Shown here one piece after another: positions 31,278 to 41,304 of a stretch of DNA of 64,000 nt. Source of the stretch: Lysinibacillus sp. FSL K6-0232. GTDB lineage: Bacteria > Bacillota > Bacilli > Bacillales_A > Planococcaceae. The notes under the pieces were generated by a model. The model was not told the origin of the DNA. It saw only the letters and a list, made by a program, of their open reading frames with translations, and ran no database searches. Location of the stretch: positions 1,106,001-1,170,000 of the forward strand of contig NZ_JBBOYW010000001.1 of assembly GCF_038008325.1 (NCBI RefSeq), in the 5' to 3' direction. The translations under genes were made by a program, and so were the position numbers. Every line of letters begins with the position of its first letter. The stretch's first letter is position 1.

Positions 31278-33539
31278 ATGACCAAAATCAGAGTTCATGA
31301 ATATGCGAAACAAGTGAATAAAACGAGTAAAGAGGTTATTGAAGCACTAAATAAATTAAATGTGAGTGTAACAAATCATATGTCTATGTTAGAAAAGGAC
31401 ACTGTGACAAAGTTAGACAAATCATTTAAAGCAACACCTGAGAAAAATGTAGCAAAACAACAAACACAAAATATATCACAAAAATCTCAAGCAGCTGGTC
31501 AGTCAAAAACACAACATTCGGCAAAGAAGCAGGAAGGCCAAAAGCAACAATTTGCTGCTTCTAAGCCGAGAGCAAACAATCAACAACATTCAAATTCGTC
31601 TAACGAAAAATCTAAGAATACAAAAGGTAATCAAAATAGAAATATGACACAAAATAACAATAATAATCGCAGAGGTGGCGGTGGTTATAACCAACGTCCA
31701 AAACCAGGAATTCATGGAGGCAAACGTCGCCATCCAAAAACACATCAACCATCTATACCAGTGAAACAAAAGGAACTTCCAGAAAAAATTACGTTTGTGG
31801 AATCCTTATCAGTAGCAGAGCTAGCAAAAAAATTGCACCGTGAACCATCTGAAATTATTAAAAAACTATTTATGCTTGGTGTAATGGCAACGATTAACCA
31901 AGAATTAGATAAGGATGCAATCGAATTAATTTGCGCAGACTATGGTGTAGAAGTTGAAGAAGAAATCCGTGTGGATATTACGGATTTAGAAACACACTTC
32001 GAGCAAACAGAAGAAGTAAACGAGGCAGAATTATCAGAACGTCCGCCAGTTGTGACAATTATGGGACACGTTGACCATGGTAAAACAACATTGCTAGACT
32101 CTATTCGTCATACAAAAGTAACTGCTGGCGAAGCTGGCGGTATTACACAGCATATTGGTGCTTATCAAGTAACAGAAGGTGATAAAAAAATCACATTCCT
32201 TGATACACCAGGACACGCTGCATTTACAACAATGCGTGCACGTGGTGCAAAAGTAACCGATTTAACAATTTTAGTAGTAGCTGCTGATGATGGTGTGATG
32301 CCACAAACAGTAGAGGCTATTAATCATGCAAAAGCAGCGGAAGTACCAATTATCGTTGCTGTGAATAAAATGGATAAACCGTCAGCAAATCCAGACCGTG
32401 TGATGCAAGAGCTAACAGAGCATGGTTTAGTTCCTGAAGCTTGGGGCGGTGACACAATTTTCGTACCAATTTCTGCTTTAAAAGGTGAAGGCATTGATAC
32501 ATTATTAGAAATGATTTTACTTGTTGCAGAGGTTGGCGAGCTTAAAGCAAATCCAGAGCGTTTAGCAATTGGTACAGTGATTGAAGCTCAGCTTGATAAA
32601 GGGCGCGGCTCAGTGGCAACACTATTAGTACAAGACGGTACATTAAAAGTAGGTGATCCAATCGTTGTTGGTCATACGTACGGTCGTGTACGTGCAATGG
32701 TCAACGATAAAGGTCGTCGTGTCAAAGAAGCTGGACCATCTACACCAGTGGAAATTACAGGTTTAAATGATGTACCACAAGCTGGTGACCGTTTCGTTGT
32801 CTTTGAAGATGAAAAAACAGCACGCCAAGTTGGGGAAACACGTGCAATGTCAGTTATTCAAGCACAGCGCTCAGAAAAGCAACGCGTAACACTTGATAAT
32901 TTATTTGAGCAAATGAGCCAAGGCGAAATGAAAGAGCTTAACTTAATTGTGAAAGCAGACGTTCAAGGTACTGTAGAAGCAATGGCAGCCTCATTAATGA
33001 AAATTGACGTAGAAGGTGTTAATGTGAAAATTATTCACACAGGTGCTGGTGCCATTACGGAATCTGATATTTCACTTGCAGCCGCTTCTAATGCGATTGT
33101 TATCGGCTTCAATGTACGTCCAGATGCAAATGCCAAACGTGCAGCAGAAGAAGAAGGCGTAGATATTCGTTTACACCGCATTATTTATAAAGTAATCGAA
33201 GAAATCGAACAAGCGATGAAAGGTATGCTTGATCCTGAGTTTGAAGAAAAAATTATCGGTCAAGCGGAAGTTCGCCAAACAATTAAAGTATCAAAAGTTG
33301 GTACGATTGCGGGTTCATATGTAACAGAAGGAAAAGTAACACGTGATTCTGGTGTACGTGTAATCCGTGATAATGTTGTTATTTTCGAAGGTGAATTAGA
33401 TACACTAAAACGCTTTAAAGATGAAGTAAAAGAAGTAGCAAAAGGATACGAATGTGGTATTACCATTACAAACTTCAACGATATTAAAGAAGGCGACATT
33501 ATTGAAGCCTATATTATGGAAGAAGTTAAACGCGTATAA
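31278..33539 (+). CDS. infB: Translation initiation factor IF-2
   Basis: IF-2 brings initiator tRNA to the 30S subunit and promotes subunit joining. The 753 residues start with '[20 protein letters not shown]'. A long Asn/Gln/Lys-rich low-complexity linker (about 55-160) comes next, then an N2 helical domain and the G domain with '[12 protein letters not shown]' (about 262), 'DTPGHAAF' and 'NKMDK'. Domains II, III and IV follow. Its stop overlaps the ylxP start by one base. Confidence 0.98.
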   Translation: MTKIRVHEYAKQVNKTSKEVIEALNKLNVSVTNHMSMLEKDTVTKLDKSFKATPEKNVAKQQTQNISQKSQAAGQSKTQHSAKKQEGQKQQFAASKPRANNQQHSNSSNEKSKNTKGNQNRNMTQNNNNNRRGGGGYNQRPKPGIHGGKRRHPKTHQPSIPVKQKELPEKITFVESLSVAELAKKLHREPSEIIKKLFMLGVMATINQELDKDAIELICADYGVEVEEEIRVDITDLETHFEQTEEVNEAELSERPPVVTIMGHVDHGKTTLLDSIRHTKVTAGEAGGITQHIGAYQVTEGDKKITFLDTPGHAAFTTMRARGAKVTDLTILVVAADDGVMPQTVEAINHAKAAEVPIIVAVNKMDKPSANPDRVMQELTEHGLVPEAWGGDTIFVPISALKGEGIDTLLEMILLVAEVGELKANPERLAIGTVIEAQLDKGRGSVATLLVQDGTLKVGDPIVVGHTYGRVRAMVNDKGRRVKEAGPSTPVEITGLNDVPQAGDRFVVFEDEKTARQVGETRAMSVIQAQRSEKQRVTLDNLFEQMSQGEMKELNLIVKADVQGTVEAMAASLMKIDVEGVNVKIIHTGAGAITESDISLAAASNAIVIGFNVRPDANAKRAAEEEGVDIRLHRIIYKVIEEIEQAMKGMLDPEFEEKIIGQAEVRQTIKVSKVGTIAGSYVTEGKVTRDSGVRVIRDNVVIFEGELDTLKRFKDEVKEVAKGYECGITITNFNDIKEGDIIEAYIMEEVKRV

Positions 33540-33817
33540 TGATTGTTTATGCAGAGGTTGAATTTATCATTCAAACTGCCCATTCGTTAAAGGAAAAACG
33601 AGCTGTCCTACAGCGTATGCTTACTCGCACAAAGCAAAAATTTAATGTTTCCATTGCGGAAATTGACCATCAAAATGTATGGCAGCGCACAAAGTTAGCA
33701 CTTGTTGCTGTTTCTTCATCGAAAGAGGCGGCTGAACGAGAAATTAATCATGCGCTCCACTACTTAGAGTCAAATCCGTCATGGGAACAGCTAAATGTCT
33801 GGCGAGATTATTTATAA
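33539..33817 (+). CDS. ylxP: YlxP-like DUF503 family protein
   Basis: This 92-residue DUF503 protein has 'IQTAHSLKEKRAVLQRMLTRTKQKFNVS' and 'HQNVWQRTKLALVAVSS', typical of the family. Genes of this kind sit between infB and rbfA in many Firmicutes, and a role in ribosome assembly has been suggested, but the molecular function is not settled. It starts one base before the infB stop ends. Confidence 0.93.
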   Translation: MIVYAEVEFIIQTAHSLKEKRAVLQRMLTRTKQKFNVSIAEIDHQNVWQRTKLALVAVSSSKEAAEREINHALHYLESNPSWEQLNVWRDYL

Positions 33818-33825
33818 GGTATAGT

Positions 33826-33868
33826 AGATAGTTGTGGTAGCAATCAAAGAATGAATATACAACTATCT
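33826..33868 (+). repeat. Perfect 10-base hairpin between ylxP and rbfA
   Basis: AGATAGTTGT (33826-33835) and ACAACTATCT (33859-33868) are perfect complements with a 23-base loop. No T tract follows. It lies within the operon, just before the rbfA ribosome binding site. Confidence 0.6.
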
Positions 33869-33894
33869 GTACATCGAAATAGAGGTGACAAATT

Positions 33895-34236
33895 ATGTCT
33901 CTACGTTCAAACCGTGTTGCCGAGCAAATGAAAAAGGAGCTTGGTGATATTCTTGGCCGTAAAATCAAAGACCCACGTGTTGGCTTTGTGACTGTTACAG
34001 GTGTTGAAGTAACAGGTGATTTACAGCAAGCAACAATTTATATAACATCTTTAGGCAATGAACGTGAACGTGAGGAAACACTGAAAGCTTTAGTGAAAGC
34101 CTCTGGTTTTATTCGCTCAGAAATTGGTTCACGCATTCGTCTACGACGTACACCAGAATTAATCTTTGAATTTGATTCATCGATTGAATATGGTAATCGT
34201 ATTGATTCATTGTTAAGAGATTTACACAAAGAATAA
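33895..34236 (+). CDS. rbfA: Ribosome-binding factor A
   Basis: RbfA is a cold-responsive 30S maturation factor that acts near the 16S 5' end. The 113-residue KH-like protein contains '[31 protein letters not shown]' elements and '[18 protein letters not shown]', the C-terminal family signature. AGAGGTGA precedes the ATG. A strong hairpin with a T tract lies between it and truB. Confidence 0.97.
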   Translation: MSLRSNRVAEQMKKELGDILGRKIKDPRVGFVTVTGVEVTGDLQQATIYITSLGNEREREETLKALVKASGFIRSEIGSRIRLRRTPELIFEFDSSIEYGNRIDSLLRDLHKE

Positions 34237-34243
34237 GCTGATT

Positions 34244-34283
34244 AAAAGTCTGCCACATGCATCGTCATGCAGGCAGACTTTTT
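34244..34283 (+). terminator. Terminator between rbfA and truB
   Basis: AAAAGTCTGCC pairs with GGCAGACTTTT, and the inner TGCAT/ATGCA extends the stem. A T run follows. Its presence inside the long open frame upstream of truB supports the later truB start. Confidence 0.85.
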
Positions 34284-34313
34284 CTTGTAAAGAAAGCGAT
34301 GGGGAGGAGCTAT

Positions 34314-35225
34314 ATGAACGGTATTTTACCGCTTTGGAAAGAAAGAGGCATGACGAGCCATGATTGTGTCTTTAAATTACGCAAAATTTTGCGGACAAAA
34401 AAAGTTGGGCATACAGGTACACTTGATCCAGGTGTTGAGGGCGTACTACCAATTTGTATTGGCCAAGCAACTCGAATAGCAGAATATTTAACGGACGCAG
34501 GGAAAACCTATGAAGCAATTATTTCAATCGGTCGTACCACGACAACCGAGGATGCAGAAGGTGAAACTGTTGAAGAAAATCTTACGATAAAAAAATTTTC
34601 TCGTGAACAGTTGCTAGAGGTTTTAGCTTCATTAACTGGAGTTATTGAACAAACACCACCCATGTTTTCAGCAGTAAAAGTAAATGGGAAGCGCCTCTAT
34701 GAATATGCGCGAAAAGGCGAAAGTGTTGAAAGACCAACCCGCCAAGTCACAATTTATGATTTAGAGCTTCTTGATGAGCTAGCACAATATGAGGGGCAAG
34801 AGATTACATTTCCTGTCCGTATCGCTTGCAGTAAAGGGACCTATATACGAACATTAGCTGTACAAATTGGTGAGGCGCTTGGCTATCCAGCACATATGAA
34901 GGAACTCGTACGAACTGCCTCAGGTACCTTTACACAGGATAACTGTTTTACATTAGCACAGGTTGCTGAGCTAATGGAGGCTGAGCAAGGGGCTACCTGT
35001 ATTTTACCTGTCGAGTATGCATTAGCAGACTATCCATATATTGAGATTACGAACGCCAATGAAAAAGAAATTTTCAATGGACAAGTGCTTCCAGCAGATG
35101 CATTATTAAAGAGTCATGATAAAATTGTGTTTGGAATCAATGGAAAGGCAGTTGCGGTTTATCAAGCTCATCCGACAAAGGAAGGGCTGATGAAACCACA
35201 CAAGATGTTTCCGATGATAGAGTAG
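34314..35225 (+). CDS. truB: tRNA pseudouridine-55 synthase TruB
   Basis: TruB makes the T-loop pseudouridine 55 in tRNAs. I chose ATG 34314 (303 residues), with GGGGAGGAG upstream; the open frame from 34257 passes through the terminator. It carries 'HDCVFKLRKILRTKKVGHTG', catalytic Asp38 in 'GTLDPGVEGVLPICIGQATR', 'PPMFSAVKVNGKRLYEYAR' and 'CSKGTYIRTLA'. It is followed 12 bases later by ribF. Confidence 0.98.
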   Translation: MNGILPLWKERGMTSHDCVFKLRKILRTKKVGHTGTLDPGVEGVLPICIGQATRIAEYLTDAGKTYEAIISIGRTTTTEDAEGETVEENLTIKKFSREQLLEVLASLTGVIEQTPPMFSAVKVNGKRLYEYARKGESVERPTRQVTIYDLELLDELAQYEGQEITFPVRIACSKGTYIRTLAVQIGEALGYPAHMKELVRTASGTFTQDNCFTLAQVAELMEAEQGATCILPVEYALADYPYIEITNANEKEIFNGQVLPADALLKSHDKIVFGINGKAVAVYQAHPTKEGLMKPHKMFPMIE

Positions 35226-35237
35226 GAGGATTTTTGC

Positions 35238-36188
35238 ATGGAGGTCATTCATTTAAAATACCCTCATCAATTACAACAGCGAGAAAGCAAGCAACCATAT
35301 TCATTAGCACTAGGCTTTTTCGATGGTGTACATAGAGGGCATCAAGCAGTGATTAAGACAGCGAAGGAAGAGGGGGACAAGCGGCACATTCCAACTGCGG
35401 TAATGACATTCGATCCACATCCTTCACTAGTCCTTGGTGGACGTAATGAAAAGGTTTTCTATATTACACTTTTACAGCAGAAATTACAGCTTTTCAAGGA
35501 GCTAGGTGTGAATGCCGTATTTGTTGTTCATTTTACATCTGACTTTGCCAAGCTTTCACCCGCTGCATTTATTGATACATTTATTCGCGAATTAAATATT
35601 CAGCATGTGACAGCTGGATTTGATTTTTCTTTTGGCGCATTTGGAAAAGGTACAATGGAGGATATGCGCGCATTAAGTAATGGCGATTACGGTGTAACGA
35701 TTGTTGATAAAAAAACAGATGATATTGAAAAAATTAGCTCTACTCGTATTCGTAAGCTTTTACAGGAAGGCGAGATGGAAGCTGCAAGAACATTATTAGG
35801 AAGACCATTTGAAATTAGTGGTATTGTTGTGCATGGCGATAAGCGTGGGCGTACAATAGGCTTCCCAACCGCAAATATTCAAGCATTGGAAGGAACGTAT
35901 ATTCCAGCAAGTGGTGTCTATGCGGTGCGTTTGCTTGTGCAAAATAATTGGTATGATGCTGTTTGTAATGTAGGCTATAAACCTACTTTCAAAGACCCAA
36001 GCAATAAGCAGCTCTCCATTGAAGTCCATATTTTAAACTTTGATAAAAATATCTATGGTGAGGAAGTTCATGTCACGTGGTATAAACGTATTCGCAGTGA
36101 ACGAAAATTTGATGGCATTGAAGCATTAAAAACCCAAATCGAAAAGGATAAACAAGAAACTATTCGCTATTTTAATGAGCTTCAATAG
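35238..36188 (+). CDS. ribF: Bifunctional riboflavin kinase/FAD synthetase
   Basis: RibF phosphorylates riboflavin to FMN and adenylates it to FAD. The 316-residue protein has an N-terminal nucleotidyltransferase domain with 'ALGFFDGVHRGHQAVI' and 'SSTRIRKLLQEGEM'. The C-terminal kinase domain contains 'HGDKRGRTIGFPTANI' and 'GVYAVRLLVQ'. GGAGG precedes the ATG. Position after truB and before rpsO matches Bacillus (ribC). Confidence 0.98.
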   Translation: MEVIHLKYPHQLQQRESKQPYSLALGFFDGVHRGHQAVIKTAKEEGDKRHIPTAVMTFDPHPSLVLGGRNEKVFYITLLQQKLQLFKELGVNAVFVVHFTSDFAKLSPAAFIDTFIRELNIQHVTAGFDFSFGAFGKGTMEDMRALSNGDYGVTIVDKKTDDIEKISSTRIRKLLQEGEMEAARTLLGRPFEISGIVVHGDKRGRTIGFPTANIQALEGTYIPASGVYAVRLLVQNNWYDAVCNVGYKPTFKDPSNKQLSIEVHILNFDKNIYGEEVHVTWYKRIRSERKFDGIEALKTQIEKDKQETIRYFNELQ

Positions 36189-36347
36189 CTTGTTCCATTC
36201 GCTAAGTCAGTGTTTTTACTTGCTTGACCAATTGTTTTATGGTAACATTCATAAGTGCATAAATGCTTAACCTTAGCTCGGTATATCGATGACTCCAACG
36301 TTTACTGTGCTAATGGGGATACATTATTATTTAGGAGGTCCATATAA

Positions 36348-36617
36348 ATGGCTATTTCAAAAGAACGTAAAAACGAAATTATCGCTGAGTATCGCACTCA
36401 CGAAAGTGACACTGGTTCACCAGAAGTACAAGTTGCAGTATTAACAGCAGAAATCAATGCTTTAAACACTCACTTACGTACACACAAAAAAGATTTCCAC
36501 TCTGAGCGTGGTCTTCTTAAAATGGTAGGTCGTCGTCGTCACTTATTAAAATATCTTCGTGAAACTGACGTACAACGCTACCGTGAATTAATCAACCGTT
36601 TAGGCTTACGTCGCTAA
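36348..36617 (+). CDS. rpsO: Ribosomal protein uS15
   Basis: uS15 binds the central 16S rRNA junction and nucleates 30S platform assembly. The 89-residue product shows '[23 protein letters not shown]', '[25 protein letters not shown]' and '[12 protein letters not shown]'. The preceding 159 bases contain no gene but could hold a leader; TTGACC at 36224 has no well-spaced -10. A strong hairpin terminator follows. Confidence 0.99.
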   Translation: MAISKERKNEIIAEYRTHESDTGSPEVQVAVLTAEINALNTHLRTHKKDFHSERGLLKMVGRRRHLLKYLRETDVQRYRELINRLGLRR

Positions 36618-36632
36618 TTAATAGCAAGATTT

Positions 36633-36671
36633 AAGACTATAGACATGTTTACATGTCTATAGTCTTTTTTT
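36633..36671. terminator. Strong bidirectional-looking terminator after rpsO
   Basis: A perfect 16-base inverted repeat (36633-36648 with 36651-36666) is followed by a T run. An outer GCAAGAT/ATCTTGC pair surrounds the whole structure. Confidence 0.9.
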
Positions 36672-36748
36672 ATCTTGCGTCTTTGTTCATCAGAAAGTCA
36701 CAACTTTTTTACACAACCATGAACGATCGCTAAAAAAGATTTATACGA

Positions 36749-36783
36749 AATACAACGGTGATATATTTTAATCACATCGTATT
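36749..36783. repeat. Interrupted inverted repeat upstream of the DoxX-like gene
   Basis: AATAC/GTATT (36749-36753, 36779-36783) and GTGAT/ATCAC (36758-36762, 36771-36775) form a two-part stem upstream of the candidate promoter at 36808. It could be an operator or a small hairpin. Confidence 0.4.
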
Positions 36784-36807
36784 GTTTAGACAAAAGTCAT
36801 GCGACGA

Positions 36808-36835
36808 TTGATCTAAAACAATGATTGAGTATAAA
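36808..36835 (+). promoter_or_regulatory. Possible promoter of the DoxX-like gene
   Basis: TTGATC (36808-36813), a 16-base spacer and TATAAA (36830-36835) precede the gene by about 45 bases. Confidence 0.5.
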
Positions 36836-36880
36836 AGAAGTTGCTTTCAATAACATTGTCAAGAGAAAAGGGTGAGTTGT

Positions 36881-37411
36881 ATGTTTAATAAACTGTTACG
36901 AGAAAACACAATTGTTGCTGGCGTATTAACAGTTATTCGTATTTACTTAGGATGGCATTGGCTAACAGCAGGGTGGGGAAAGGTAGTCAATGATTTTGAT
37001 GCAACTGGCTTTTTGATAAATGCGGTGGAAAATCCCGTAACAAGTGGTAGCAGTGGCGAATTAATGTATCCGTTATATGTAAAATTTATTGAGGCATTTG
37101 CTGTACCTAATGCACAGCTTATTAATATTTTAATTCCTTGGGGAGAGGTTTTAGTAGGGCTAGGGCTGATTCTTGGCTGTTTAACAACATATGCAGCATT
37201 TTTCGGCATGGTTATGAACTTTGCATTTTTACTAGCAGGCACAATATCCAGTAATCCTTGGGATATTTTATTAGCTATCTTTATTGCAGCTGCAGGCTAT
37301 AATGCAGGTAAATTTGGACTAGACCGCTTCGTGATACCATTATTTAGAGAAGAACTAAAAATAGCAAATATAAATGACACTTCAACAAAAGCTATCTCTA
37401 AAAATACATAG
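36881..37411 (+). CDS. DoxX-family membrane protein
   Basis: The 176-residue protein begins at ATG 36881 after GGGTGAG (an in-frame TTG at 36872 is less likely). It has about four membrane helices and DoxX-type features: 'IRIYLGWHWLTAGWGKV' in the first helix and a 'PWGEVLVGLGLILGCLTTYAA' segment. DoxX proteins are linked to quinone-dependent redox reactions or oxidative stress in some bacteria, but the function here is unknown. It is a single-gene unit between rpsO and pnp, which are adjacent in B. subtilis. Confidence 0.85.
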   Translation: MFNKLLRENTIVAGVLTVIRIYLGWHWLTAGWGKVVNDFDATGFLINAVENPVTSGSSGELMYPLYVKFIEAFAVPNAQLINILIPWGEVLVGLGLILGCLTTYAAFFGMVMNFAFLLAGTISSNPWDILLAIFIAAAGYNAGKFGLDRFVIPLFREELKIANINDTSTKAISKNT

Positions 37412-37427
37412 CATAGCTCAACTCAAA

Positions 37428-37460
37428 CCCCTCTGTCAAAATAATGACAGGGGGATTTTT
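37428..37460 (+). terminator. Terminator after the DoxX-like gene
   Basis: CCCTCTGTCA pairs with TGACAGGGGG (one T-G pair) around a short AT loop, followed by ATTTTTAT. Confidence 0.85.
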
Positions 37461-37621
37461 ATCGTGTATAGGATTTTTAAGCGTGGATGCCCCTTGCTCT
37501 TACTGTTTTGCAAGACGCTAAAATCAAATTATTGAGGCAGGTTGTATTTGCACTCCCAATGTGCAACAGTAAAATATATGCATCACTATAAATATTCTTT
37601 GGACGATTAAGTGAGTATCCG

Positions 37622-37630
37622 TGGTATAAT
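37622..37630 (+). promoter_or_regulatory. Possible extended -10 promoter for pnp
   Basis: TGG followed by a perfect TATAAT (37625-37630). The nearest -35-like TTGGAC (37599) is 20 bases away, so the extended -10 would carry the activity. Confidence 0.45.
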
Positions 37631-37805
37631 GATAGTATTGGATAAATTTGCACTTGAAAAATAATGGAGTAAAAAAGGTTATTGCTAGGGTAAAAATGTT
37701 TTCGATAAAATGTCGAAATAAATCTTAAATAAATTGGCAATAACTGAATTTAACTGTATGATTAGTTTATAAAATATTTTTTAGCATAGAACAAGCATTT
37801 TTGGT

Positions 37806-37841
37806 ACACTTACTATTAGTACATACAGACGAAGTAAGTGT
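37806..37841 (+). promoter_or_regulatory. Hairpin in the pnp 5' leader
   Basis: ACACTTACT (37806-37814) and AGTAAGTGT (37833-37841) are perfect complements 26 bases before the pnp start and just ahead of its ribosome binding site. In enterobacteria a pnp leader hairpin is cleaved by RNase III as part of autoregulation; a similar role here is inference. Confidence 0.5.
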
Positions 37842-37866
37842 TTTATAATAGAGAGGGGTTCATTAA

Positions 37867-39981
37867 ATGAACGAAAAGAAAGTCTATTCCTACGAATGGG
37901 CTGGCCGTCCACTTGTTATTGAAGTTGGACAGTTAGCAAAACAAGCAAATGGAGCCGTATTAGTCCGTTATGGCGATACTTCTGTACTTGCTACAGCAAC
38001 AATGTCAAAATCACCAAAACCACTTGATTTCTTCCCATTAACAGTTAACTATGAAGAACGTCTATATGCTGCAGGTAAAATTCCTGGCGGCTTTATTAAA
38101 CGTGAAGGACGCCCTTCTGAAAAGGCAATTTTAGCAAGCCGCTTAATTGACCGTCCAATTCGCCCGATGTTCCCAGATGGCTTCCGTAATGAAGTACAAG
38201 TCATTTCGATGGTCATGTCAAATGACCCTAATTGTACTTCTGAAATGGCAGCAATGGTTGGTTCATCATTAGCATTAGCAATTTCAGATATTCCATTTAA
38301 CGGGCCAATAGCAGGTGTACAAGTTGGCTATATTGATGGGGAGTTTATTGTAAACCCAACAGTGGAGCAATCTAACCAATCAACAATTCACTTATCTGTA
38401 GCAGGTAACAAAGATGCGATTAACATGGTTGAGGCTGGTGCGCTTGAAGTGCCAGAAGAAACAATGTTAGAGGCAATTATGTTTGGTCATGAGGAAATTA
38501 AAAAAATCATTGCCTTCCAAGAGCAAATTGCAGCAGAGGTAGGTAAAGAAAAGCTACCAGTGACATTATTTGAAATTGATGAAGCGATTCAAGCAGATAT
38601 AAAAGCAGTTTGTGAAGCGGATATGCATGATGCAATTCAAACGGCTGAGAAGCATGCACGTGATGAGGCGATTCAAGCAGTAAAAGATCGTGTGGTTGCT
38701 TCCTATGAAGAGCAAGAAGCAGACGAAGAAACAATGAAGCAAGTGTATACGATTCTCGATAAGATGGTAAAAGACGAGGTACGTCGTCAAATTACAGAGG
38801 ACAAAATTCGTCCTGATGGTCGTAAGCTCGATGAAATTCGACCACTTTCATCTGAAACTGGCTTATTACAACGTACGCATGGTTCGGCACTATTTACACG
38901 TGGACAAACACAAGCATTATCAATTTGTACACTAGGGGCACTTGGTGATGTACAAATTATTGATGGTTTAGGTGTAGAAGAATCAAAACGCTTTATGCAC
39001 CATTATAACTTCCCGCAATTTTCTGTAGGGGAAACAGGCCCAATCCGTGGACCAGGTCGTCGTGAAATTGGTCACGGTGCTTTAGGTGAGCGTGCGCTTG
39101 AAGCGGTTATTCCAGATGAATCTGAGTTCCCATATACAATCCGCTGTGTATCAGAGGTATTGGAATCAAACGGTTCTACATCTCAGGCTTCCATCTGTGC
39201 ATCAACATTAGCGATGATGGATGCAGGTGTTCCATTAAAAGCACCAGTAGCAGGTATCGCAATGGGTCTTATTAAAAAAGGTGAGCATTACTCCATTTTA
39301 ACGGATATTCAAGGAATGGAAGACCATTTAGGTGATATGGACTTTAAAGTTGCCGGTACAGCTAAAGGTGTAACAGCTCTACAAATGGATATTAAAATTG
39401 ATGGGTTATCTCGCAATATTTTAGAAGAAGCACTAACACAGGCTAAAGTAGGACGTATGCATATTTTAGAGTCAATGCTTGCAACACTATCAGAACCACG
39501 TCAAAAATTATCTGAGTTTGCGCCAAAAATCGTTATTGTAAAAATTAATCCAGATAAAATCCGCGATGTAATCGGACCTGGCGGTAAACAAATTAATAAA
39601 ATTATTGAAGAAACAGGCGTAAAGATAGATACAGAACAAGATGGTACAATCTATATTTCTTCTGCTGATGAAGCAATGAATGCACGCGCAAAACAAATTA
39701 TTGAAGATATTGTACGTGAAGCAAAAGAAGGCGAATACTACCTAGCAACAGTGAAGCGTATTGAAAAATTCGGTGCGTTTTGTGAAATCTTCCCAGGCAA
39801 AGATGGCTTGCTACACATTTCTGAAATCCAAGAGGAACGTACAAAGCAAGTTGAGGATGTTTTAAAGCTTGGTGATGAATTACTTGTCAAAGTGATTGAA
39901 ATTGATAAGCAAGGTCGTGTGAATTTATCTCGTAAAGTAGTTGTACAAGAGGAAAAAGAGCGCGCTGCACAAGGCAAATAA
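37867..39981 (+). CDS. pnp: Polynucleotide phosphorylase
   Basis: PNPase degrades RNA 3' to 5' by phosphorolysis and is a main RNA-decay exonuclease. The 704-residue protein has two RNase PH domains ('[27 protein letters not shown]' elements; '[18 protein letters not shown]') and an alpha-helical linker. A KH domain ('[16 protein letters not shown]') and an S1 domain ('[20 protein letters not shown]') follow. AGAGAGGGG precedes the ATG. A terminator follows. Confidence 0.99.
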   Translation: MNEKKVYSYEWAGRPLVIEVGQLAKQANGAVLVRYGDTSVLATATMSKSPKPLDFFPLTVNYEERLYAAGKIPGGFIKREGRPSEKAILASRLIDRPIRPMFPDGFRNEVQVISMVMSNDPNCTSEMAAMVGSSLALAISDIPFNGPIAGVQVGYIDGEFIVNPTVEQSNQSTIHLSVAGNKDAINMVEAGALEVPEETMLEAIMFGHEEIKKIIAFQEQIAAEVGKEKLPVTLFEIDEAIQADIKAVCEADMHDAIQTAEKHARDEAIQAVKDRVVASYEEQEADEETMKQVYTILDKMVKDEVRRQITEDKIRPDGRKLDEIRPLSSETGLLQRTHGSALFTRGQTQALSICTLGALGDVQIIDGLGVEESKRFMHHYNFPQFSVGETGPIRGPGRREIGHGALGERALEAVIPDESEFPYTIRCVSEVLESNGSTSQASICASTLAMMDAGVPLKAPVAGIAMGLIKKGEHYSILTDIQGMEDHLGDMDFKVAGTAKGVTALQMDIKIDGLSRNILEEALTQAKVGRMHILESMLATLSEPRQKLSEFAPKIVIVKINPDKIRDVIGPGGKQINKIIEETGVKIDTEQDGTIYISSADEAMNARAKQIIEDIVREAKEGEYYLATVKRIEKFGAFCEIFPGKDGLLHISEIQEERTKQVEDVLKLGDELLVKVIEIDKQGRVNLSRKVVVQEEKERAAQGK

Positions 39982-39990
39982 TAATAATGG

Positions 39991-40019
39991 AAAGGCTGCG
40001 TATAGTGCGCAGTCTTTTT
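39991..40019 (+). terminator. Terminator after pnp
   Basis: AAAGGCTGCG pairs with CGCAGTCTTT (one G-T pair) with a T-rich tail. Confidence 0.8.
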
Positions 40020-40080
40020 CAATCCTATAAAATACTTATGTTTACAAGAAAGAGAGAAAGATAGAAGTGGGGGAGATTTT

Positions 40081-41304
40081 TTGGTTCAAGTACATACATG
40101 CCCAAATGGTGTGCGAATTGTGTCGGAGCAAATTGATTATGTAAGGTCTGTAGCTTTAGGTATTTTTGTCAATGCAGGCTCTCGCTATGAGCTGCCTGAA
40201 GAGAATGGTATTACACATTTTATTGAACATATGCTGTTTAAAGGAACAGCAACTCGCTCAGCACGGCAAATTGCAGAAGAGTTTGATCGAATTGGCGGAG
40301 AGCTTAATGCTTTTACCTCGAAAGAAAATACATGTTATTATGCCAAGGTTTTAGACCATCATGCAGAGCTTGCGATGACGATATTAGCAGATATGTTTTT
40401 TAACTCTACATTTGCCGAAGAAGAATTGGAAAAAGAGCGACAAGTTGTATTAGAGGAAATATTAATGAGCGAAGATGCCCCTGATGACGATGTGCATGAA
40501 AAGCTATGGAGCGTGATGTATCCAAATGATGCACTTGGTCGTCCAATTTTAGGTACAGCTGCTACATTAAAAACATTTACAGCAGCAACAATACGACAGT
40601 ATATGGCAAAGCATTATGGTCCTGAGTCTGTTGTTATTTCTGTTGCAGGCAATATCTCACCACAGCTTCTTGCAACGATTGAACAGCTCTTTGGGCACTA
40701 CAAGCCTTCACCGCTTGCTATTGAGCCAGTATTAACATATCCGACGTTTCATGCAGGGGAAATTATGAAAATACGTGATACAGAGCAAGCACACCTAGCG
40801 ATTTCCTATCCAGCAATTGGTGTAAAGGACCCTGACATGTATAGCTTTATTGCGCTAAATAGCATTATCGGTGGTAATATGAGCTCACGACTGTTTCAAG
40901 AGGTGCGTGAGGAACGAGGGCTAGCCTATTCTATTTTTTCCTATCAATCATGTTATGCCGATGTAGGTGCTTTTACGATTTATGGTAGTACGAGTCGACA
41001 GCAATTAGCACAGCTTCAGCATACCATTGATGCCACTTTACTAGATATTGTAGCAGGTGGTGTTACAGAGGAGGAGCTTGATAATGCAAAAGAGCAGCTT
41101 AAAGGCAGCTTTGTCCTTGGCTTAGAGGGGACAGGTGCTCGTATGAATCGCAATGGAACAAGTGAACTTGTCCATCGCAAGCATCGAACTGTAGACGAGG
41201 TTCTTAAATCGATAGATGCCGTATCGATGGAGTCTGTAGATCGGCTGATTGCCAAAATTTTAAAAGCAGAACCAGCTATCTCAATCATAGGTCCTAGCGA
41301 ATAA
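40081..41304 (+). CDS. mlpA: M16-family zinc peptidase (MlpA/YmxG type)
   Basis: This 407-residue pitrilysin-family peptidase has the inverted zinc motif HFIEH (residues 46-50), with the distal Glu in 'EEELEKERQVVLEEI'. The C-terminal half has the typical 'SSRLFQEVREERGLAYSIFSY' sequence. The TTG start follows a GGGGGAG motif. B. subtilis MlpA has been linked to control of protease gene expression. The usual neighbour ymxH is displaced by the reverse-strand ABC cluster. Confidence 0.93.
   Translation: MVQVHTCPNGVRIVSEQIDYVRSVALGIFVNAGSRYELPEENGITHFIEHMLFKGTATRSARQIAEEFDRIGGELNAFTSKENTCYYAKVLDHHAELAMTILADMFFNSTFAEEELEKERQVVLEEILMSEDAPDDDVHEKLWSVMYPNDALGRPILGTAATLKTFTAATIRQYMAKHYGPESVVISVAGNISPQLLATIEQLFGHYKPSPLAIEPVLTYPTFHAGEIMKIRDTEQAHLAISYPAIGVKDPDMYSFIALNSIIGGNMSSRLFQEVREERGLAYSIFSYQSCYADVGAFTIYGSTSRQQLAQLQHTIDATLLDIVAGGVTEEELDNAKEQLKGSFVLGLEGTGARMNRNGTSELVHRKHRTVDEVLKSIDAVSMESVDRLIAKILKAEPAISIIGPSE

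Larger units (their letters stand above)
37461..37866 (+). other. Non-coding region upstream of pnp
   Basis: No credible gene is seen here. It holds an extended -10 promoter candidate (37622-37630) and a hairpin just before pnp (37806-37841). The 87-codon reverse open frame has no recognisable features. If the promoter is used, pnp has a leader of about 230 bases. Confidence 0.5.

Noticed and set aside
37477-37740. 87-codon reverse open frame in the gap before pnp
   Set aside because: No ribosome binding site and no recognisable features; composition fits random AT-rich sequence.
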